Source: Luidia sarsii
Taxonomy: Eukaryota; Echinodermata; Asteroidea; Paxillosida; Luidiidae
Assembly: GCA_949987565.1 (NCBI GenBank)
Contig: OX465104.1
Location: forward strand, 4,707,052 to 4,771,051
Direction: 5' to 3'
Length of the DNA stretch: 64,000 bases
Part shown: positions 57,780 to 64,000 of the stretch, in pieces
How positions within the stretch are numbered: the stretch's first letter is position 1
Layout of the letters: every line of letters starts with the position of its first letter
Translations under genes and position numbers: made by a program
The notes under the pieces: generated by a model
Database searches by the model: none
What the model was told of the DNA's origin: nothing
What the model saw: only the letters and a program-made list of their open reading frames with translations

Positions 57780-58260
57780 AGGAAGTGTAACCAGCGTCTG
57801 CTAGAGCTTTGCATTACTTCTAGGGCTTGTTTCATCGGTTTGAAGATCTAAATCTTCTCCGATTTTTGCCAAATAACTTACCCTCTTTGTCCAGAAGTAT
57901 CTTCAAACCGCAGGTTGTTTAGTCTGCATTATTCCAACGCCACTCAGCCAGCAAGGCCTAAAAGGGAAGAGGGAATGAATTGGAACCCCCAATTGTCACG
58001 AAATTCACGGCGAGGTGAGGTATCGGAAATGAGGGTATGTCTGCCTTTGCTCTGCCCTGTCTGAAAGGAAATGGGTGGTGGTAGATCTCAATTAACTACG
58101 CTGACCAGTAACCCGCTTTATTGATCCTTAATGGACACTGAATAATGCGGGTGGCTATAAAGCCCAGACGAGAGGCAGAATACAAACCATTACAACGCCA
58201 CTTTATAGTCAAAGTTAATGGTAATTAATCCGTTATCTAACGTCGTCTTATTTTGATAAT
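57780..58260. other. Upstream region of AAAP gene B, no exon seen
   Basis: Nothing recognisable. It would include the promoter of gene B on the minus strand, but no TATA or known operator-like motif stood out. Confidence 0.35.
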
Positions 58261-58261
58261 T

Positions 58262-58372
58262 ATGATATACAAAAATGTTGCAAACTGCTTACTGACTAAA
58301 ATTACCAAAATGGAAATCTAAAAATTTAGTGGGCCTGACGTTTCGATCCTATAGCAGGACCTTTCTCAAAAT
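58262..58372. repeat. Family-1 half repeat
   Basis: Left arm TGATATACAAAAATGTTGCA, then AGTGGGCCTGACGTTTCGAT and AGCAGGACCTTTCTC. Confidence 0.85.
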
Positions 58373-58387
58373 CATCTTATTTTGAAC

Positions 58388-58465
58388 ACAAAGACTAGTT
58401 GACTATTTTGACAAGGCCTCCATCTAAGGGCTAGGGCTGGATAGCTCAGATGGTATGGCCTATAG
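58388..58465 (+). repeat. tRNA-derived SINE fragment
   Basis: AAGACTAGTTGACTATTTTG, CCATCTAAGGGCTAGGGC and TGGATAGCTCAGATGGTATG. It is then replaced by a CGCCCGCCCG-rich segment. Another 5' fragment lies near 58825-58890. Confidence 0.7.
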
Positions 58466-59238
58466 AGCGCCCGCCCGCCCGTATGACCGGGCGCAAAATC
58501 ACTTTGTGTGATCCCCGGTGTGCTGTAGATACAGCAATTCGTCGGGTGCCTTGCAGAAGGGCATAAGGGCAAATGAGGGTCACTTGGGTCATTTGTTTAA
58601 TTACTAATTATTTTCCATTTTGTACACGCTTCAATCCTCTCACATTCTGTGTTCAAATAATTATTACATCATGGCGAAGTAAAAACTAATTGTAAGAAAA
58701 GCCATAAAACGACCCAGACGGAATTCGTTCCCAGCAGAAGGGCGTAAGGTGACGTTAGTGTCTGAATGCACTTACATGTACATGTATAGTGTACATGTAT
58801 GACCTTTTGCAGGGCACTGGGCGAATTGGTTGTTTGCAGCAGAATGAAAATGGGGGTGTGATACTTTGAGATATACGGCAGTCTCCTTGGAGGAACTATT
58901 ATCTGCTAGGAGGACCTATTACCTTTCTCCCATGATGTGAAGATAAAACAAAATGTGAATTTAAATATTTGTGGACTATAATAATTTGTGTAATAAAATC
59001 ATGTACGGCATTTTCTAGAGATCTTCATCGGAGTACTCATTTATTTTCTCTGAATTTGATAGGCCAATCCAATAATAATTATTGGCCGTCTATCATCGGC
59101 TGTAATGCCGCCCTCAAGCGTCTGATACACGCCAGACAACAAAATGGCAGCACCCATGATTGTTTGTTGACAACGGAAATTCTACATCTTGACAAATCTT
59201 TTTATGGAATCATTACGGGGCAGGAAAAACGCAGAGAA

Positions 59239-62200
59239 ATGGCCACAGTCAGACCAAGGAGCTTCCCATCTAAGACCAAGCTGAAGCCAATAGCCTCGAA
59301 GGAAACCAATAGCAAAACCAACGGGACTCGGCAGACAACCGACTCGAGAAATTCGAGCAGTGCCCCGACCTCCACATTTTCAAACCGTGGCCGACAGACG
59401 GCGGGACGTCGTGTTGGGAGCGGTGGGCCTACGACAGCCAGGACACGGCCAAGGTGAGGACAGGGATTTATAGCAACCCATTGTACCTCAAATTTCATTT
59501 ATGCCTGCTAGAAATTTAAAAGCTTGGGAAAAAGTACATTGTTGTCCGAGTAACTTGGACCTAAATACAATCGTCCTTAGTTTGTTTTAATAATTTGAGG
59601 GGGGTTGGCCCGACCCCCTCAATTTTTAACACAAAAAGTGCGATTGTAAGGTCCAAGTTACTCTGACTCCCGAGGGTTGGAGACCTGCAGTCGATTTCAC
59701 CAAACCCATCGTAACTTACGATCAATCGCAAGGCGACGACCAATGCACAGAAATCATACAGCCTAGTAAAATATCATAACTTACTTAGTGTCATTTTTCT
59801 ACATATGTTTTAGTAATGCTAATTAATGATACTAATAAAAGTAATAGTAATACTAGTAATTACTTATAGAAATAGGCAGTCTTGAAGATTTAGGGTTTTT
59901 CCACCCTTTCACGATGAGGGTATTCAGCTAAATCTTTTCCTGGGTCCCAGTTTTGGGTCTAACTAGTACTAAGTACTAGTACTATTAAACTACTACTGAG
60001 TACTAGTACTAGTAGTAGTACTACTACTAGTACTAGTACTTATAAGTAGTAGTACTACTACTAGTACTAGTTCACTAGTTCAGTAGTTGCGATAATCTTG
60101 CTCAATACTCCATCGGACAAGATCTGGCAGCTGTTTTAGTGAATACAATTGATATGGGCTTTGATTATTGTAAATAAATACTAGTACCAACCTTTATGTA
60201 GTGGCTGGTAGTCACATAGACCTATTGGCCTACTAAAAGTCCTCAATTCTTCCAGTAATGGTAAATTTGGACGTACCCAAAGGTACGTTTTTTTTTCATT
60301 ATTTATTACATTATTTTTTATTAATACATTTTATAGCCACCAACTTATCTATATCATAAATTTACAAAGTGTTAATTTATAACTGTTTGACATGCAGTAC
60401 TCATCAAAATCCTGTAGTCAAGTTAGTTTCATTTGTTCGTCTGTACAGTAGCCGGAAGCTTGCAGGAGGGGAGCATGATGAGACAGAACCCACCAGTGAT
60501 GGACAAGATATAAGATTCATTGATGTCTCCTCAGGGAGCGGGACCCCCGGACCCCCTGCAGTGAAAGGTCAGACACTGACCCCTCAGGAGATTGTAAGTT
60601 GGCGCAGAAGAATACACTTCATATAGACTCTACCAATAAGCTGATCCAGTATGCCACGCCCACCATAGCAACGGCCCAGCAACCGTGTCATGATTGCCCA
60701 CATGCTGTGTGTGCCCACTGCATGCCTGCAAACACCGAAAGCACTTCTCTCCGTTGGACTTTGGTTTTGGAAAAGGCCAACAAATTTACAATTCTTCTCC
60801 TGCAGTAGGGTATCGAAAGTAATGAAAATATAAACACCAGGATAAAAGGAATTGCCTGGCACATACAAAACAAAAGTAAACACACAAGTGTGTAGTAACG
60901 AGTGACTACAGAGTTTAAAACGTTATGTCTGACAAAATGGCGGCAATTTGTCGGACCTTAAATCGTGGGTTTGTGATTGGTCAATTTGTCAAGGGGTGTG
61001 GCCTACTGGATTGGTGTATTTCCTGTCTTAGGCCTGTTTCAGAGCTACGGCTAGGGCTATTTGTCTTCGCATCTCCGTGTATTTCCAATATAGGGGAAGA
61101 CCTAGACCTAGCTCTAGACGCCCGTTTCGGACACAGCCTTTGTCTTGGCATTGGGGCACTGTCAGTCATATCCTTGGGGCATGTGTGTCGTCATGACGAT
61201 CCTGCTTTTGTTGAGTGATTGGTTGTAGTTGTACTGTTGATATATTACTTTGAAGGAGAATATTGTAGCGACTTGAATATAAGGTAAAACAATTAAGTGA
61301 AAAAAATAATTAGTTTCTCATCCCCCCAAAAAACAATACCGATAAAAAGACAAAATTTTGATTGATTTTTGCTGTTTCCAGCCATTGAACCTCACACATG
61401 CACAGCCTACAATCGTACCATACTTTAAAATGACTACCCATCTTTAGGGAAAAAACTTGTTTCGGAAAATGAAAAAAAAGAAGAGAGCTCTGGTTAGTCT
61501 GATATGCAAGACCCAGAGGTGGGTTCAAGTCCCGTTTCAGCTTAAGTTTTCTTTGCTATTTTTCAAAAATGTTTGAAATCTCCAAGCTGGTTTTTCCTTT
61601 ATTTGAATAATCTTTTTTTGATAAACTTGGATAAATTGGTCAAATTAAGTAAACAAGTGCTTTGGAATTTCTGTATGTTTGTATCTTTCTGTAGCTTACA
61701 ATGAGTCAGGAATCCAGCTATGACAGTGTGTATGAAGTCAACTTACATACATCAAACCTTAGCACAGTGCCAAGGCTAGACAAGGTAGGTAGGATAATGA
61801 TATGACCATCATCCACGATTGCTTGCCGGGTTTCTAATGATGCTGGCATCAATAGCCTTATGAGGAAACGCTGTAGACCCCACACTGTGCCCACTGACTG
61901 TGTTATCAGTGACCATTTGGTTGGCATCTCTGTCTGGAAAGACAATGGAGTCTGCATATTACTCTGCCTGTTAGTGAACCAGTAACGCAGACAGATAACA
62001 ATCAGATAAGAAAGTCCCCTGAGGTCAGTTTGGGTACTGACAGCCACTTGTCACAAAACTTTAACGGTTCCCATATGTACGGTTTGGGGCTGTCCTATTA
62101 TGTAATTGTAAGTAATGAATCAACTCCAGTTCCAAGAAATGCAAGCTACCATGGAGCTGAAGAAGACTAGACCTTTATTTACAGGAGTCAGATACAAATC

Positions 62201-63920
62201 AACAGCAGTTTTGCTGAGCAATGGCTGACTACTCAATGCCTTCAATGTCTGAACATCAGAGTCTAAGTGGAAGTAGTCTCGGCATTTGGCTTTGAATATC
62301 ACCCCTGGCTGTCCAAGAAAAGAAGGGCTTCCCAGATAAATTATATAGTCTGGTTTATTTGTCAGTATTCAATAATATGACATATAGTGCAATCTGTACA
62401 ATTATAATTATAGTTGGGATTACAACTAGGAATTACCGACATGAGGGTGAAAGGTGAAGCAAGCTGCTTTTGTAAGCAGTATAAAAGTGGCAAACACCAC
62501 GATGCTCATGAAGATCGGATAAATTGTCACAAAGTTAGTAACCATGACCTTCATTACCCATGGTCTTCAGCCTCTTTGACTTCCCAATGTTCTTGTAATT
62601 GTTTTCATTTTCTGCTTGAATCCCCCCAAAACAATAGTAAAGAGGTCTTGTCCCTTTTCAAACAACATTTTACAAATTACAGTCTTCAAAATACTACAGG
62701 AAGGGGTTGCCCTTCTAATGACAAGACTTGGCTCAACACCACAAGCTTTTATCAAATCTATTTGAATCGGACTTACATTTGATAACTCATTTATTGAATC
62801 ATTGTTGTTGCAGTTTCCAAACCTTCGTCTCCTTGATCTGTCCTGTAATTTCATCAAACAGATTGAGAATCTACAGCAAAGCAAGGCAAGTTAATGATAC
62901 CCTTTATCACTAATATTTCTTTCAAAGATAATTCTCAATTATCTGATGCGATGTGAGCCTAGAAAGAGAGCTGGGCTAGTCAGCCCAGTGTCTTAAATTA
63001 ATCTGTACCATACAATTTTAAAGGTCGAATACAGCATTGGGAAGATTGGAAACATCGATGTCCGAAGATTTACACAGTTTGTAGATGGTCATGATAGAAT
63101 CCTCATATTGTTGAAATCTTACGGTCTGGGATGCTGTACTTTTCGAGAAATCTTCACTCAAACATTGACAAATAGTTTACTACTTGCGAGTAATAATTTA
63201 TTTCTCACACTACAGAATGGTGCGTAAACCATGATGGTTTTTTTATTTTTCTACTTTCTCAGATTACCATTTGAGCTCAAACCTTCGCAGTATTGCTTTT
63301 TTGGAATGTTTTATGGTTTAACACACAAACTGTGGCAATCTTTTGATCTTTACCAATGTTGTATAGGGCCTTTAAAAGCATCTGTGCCATACAATTTTAA
63401 TGATGCTGTTGGCACTGAAGAACATTTTGAATTATAAAAAAACCAAAATTTTGATAATTTTCCCCTCGTTTCTATTCAGAGTCTGAAAGAGTTGAAGTTG
63501 TATGGAAATGAAATTGGGACGGTGAGCAACTTAGACAGGTAAGACACTGACATAAAAATCCATTTGTGAAGAATAAAGAAAATACGCAGTGGCTGTTGTT
63601 ACGGCAGTCGTCCGTGTGGTTCCCTGACTTCACAGTATTTGTCAGGATGTTTAGCTCTTGGAACCAGACTTTCAGCAAATAGACTGGTTCAACCAGCCTG
63701 CAATGCTGACGAAATACAATCAAGTCAGGGAACCACAAGGACGACTGCCGTAACAACAGCCACTGCAAAGAAAATATGTTTCCAGAGGAAAAAGGACAAG
63801 GAAAGAGAAGAAGGAAGACCTCGATGAAAAATAACTATTTTTTCTGAACCTTTTTTTAAATATTCAGTTTAGCAGAGCTGCACACACTTCAACTTCAGCA
63901 CAACAGAATACAAAGCATTG
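59239..63920 (+). CDS. SDS22-type leucine-rich-repeat protein, 5' part
   Basis: Six exons seen: 59239-59453, 60449-60593, 61695-61784, 62814-62885, 63480-63538, 63868-63920. All join in frame and the gene continues beyond the window. Exons 1-2 encode a basic, Ser/Thr-rich disordered tail (MATVRPRSFPSKTKLKP to GQTLTPQEI). Exons 3-6 encode consecutive 22-residue repeats: VYEVNLHTSNLSTVPRL, NLRLLDLSCNFIKQIENL, SLKELKLYGNEIGTVSNL, ELHTLQLQHNRIQSIG. These match the LxxLxLxxNxI pattern of SDS22-like LRRs, common in centrosomal, ciliary and phosphatase-regulatory proteins. About one repeat per exon. I cannot name the orthologue from this part. The intron after exon 4 appears to use a GC donor (AAG|GCAAGT). 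Confidence 0.85.
59950..60080. repeat. ACTAGT/ACT-rich low-complexity tract
   Basis: About 130 bases of ACT, AGT and ACTAGT units arranged in overlapping palindromes (AGTACTAGTACTAGTAGTAG, TACTACTACTAGTACTAG). In LRR-gene intron 1. Confidence 0.9.
61492..61585 (+). repeat. tRNA-derived SINE fragment
   Basis: Starts CTGGTTAGTCTGATATGCAA; B box GGGTTCAAGTCCCG; tail TTAAGTTTTCTTTGC; the A-box region is lost. Confidence 0.6.
63018..63374 (+). mobile_element. MITE family AAAGGCCC, uninterrupted copy
   Basis: Left end TTAAAGGTCGAATACAGCAT, right end (inverted) TAAAGGCCCTATACAACATT. The flanks also share a direct repeat, CATACAATTTTA preceded by ATCTGT(A/G)C (63001-63020 and about 63380-63400), longer than a usual target duplication. 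Confidence 0.8.
63586..63767. mobile_element. Palindromic MITE with ~10-bp target duplication
   Basis: Terminal inverted repeat GCAGTGGCTGTTGTTACGGC continues to AGTCGTCC..GTGGTTCCCTGACTT and is mirrored at the right end. AAAGAAAATA occurs immediately outside both ends. In LRR-gene intron 5. Confidence 0.85.
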
Positions 63921-64000
63921 GTAAGTTGACGAGATCATTTCAACTGAAGTTTTGAAAATCTGTATTCCAACATTAATTCTACAATCCAATTTTATATAGA

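Noticed and set aside
59202..59498. 98-codon minus-strand frame
   Set aside because: Antisense of LRR-gene exon 1, which has a matching donor and in-frame continuation.

Overview
The window is animal nuclear DNA. Coding sequence is split into short exons with GT-AG introns, the genes have metazoan orthologues, gene density is low and the spacers are full of transposable-element debris. The gene set, a TTAGGG-type interstitial telomere motif and the AT-rich, repeat-rich spacers fit an invertebrate deuterostome (echinoderm, hemichordate or cephalochordate). That placement is an inference; no species-diagnostic sequence was identified.

Genes, left to right. MRM2, a mitochondrial rRNA 2'-O-methyltransferase, is on the minus strand in three exons (1972-4012). 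A cytosolic PAPS-dependent sulfotransferase is on the plus strand in six exons (6040-12144). ADPRM, an Mn-dependent ADP-ribose/CDP-alcohol diphosphatase, is on the minus strand in two exons (14758-16384). An unrecognised minus-strand gene is seen as scattered exons (about 19821-26069); a broken Penelope-like retroelement sits in one of its introns and CRE-type promoter motifs lie upstream. B3GNTL1, now known as the queuosine-tRNA galactosyltransferase, is on the plus strand and complete in twelve exons (28176-36734). Two tandem paralogous amino-acid/auxin permease family (AAAP) transporters are on the minus strand (38429-45125 and 50735-57602). A plus-strand SDS22-type leucine-rich-repeat gene (59239 to the right edge) is cut by the window end. 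For MRM2, the sulfotransferase, ADPRM, B3GNTL1, AAAP gene B and the visible part of the LRR gene, every exon joins in frame with matching splice phases. AAAP gene A does so from exon 2 onward, but its first exon is uncertain.

Repeats occupy much of the rest. Two families of palindromic (fold-back) elements recur throughout. Both carry a short hammerhead-ribozyme-like core (a CTGATGA-like box, a small stem, then CGAAAC-GTC). Both lie next to the Penelope-like reverse transcriptase remnant, and one copy at 10.7 kb is inserted inside another repeat with a 12-bp target-site duplication. A composite tRNA-derived SINE occurs about fifteen times. There are several MITEs with visible target-site duplications, a 1.6-kb terminal-inverted-repeat element, a 69-bp minisatellite open in frame on both strands, a G-rich 15-bp minisatellite in B3GNTL1 intron 1, a 600-bp polypyrimidine tract in the sulfotransferase gene, and hexamer minisatellites that appear to have grown from MITE ends.

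The genes are unrelated housekeeping or metabolic functions with no sign of a shared pathway. The transporter pair is the only local gene duplication. The most unusual content is the mobile hairpin/hammerhead-like families and their link to the Penelope-like element.
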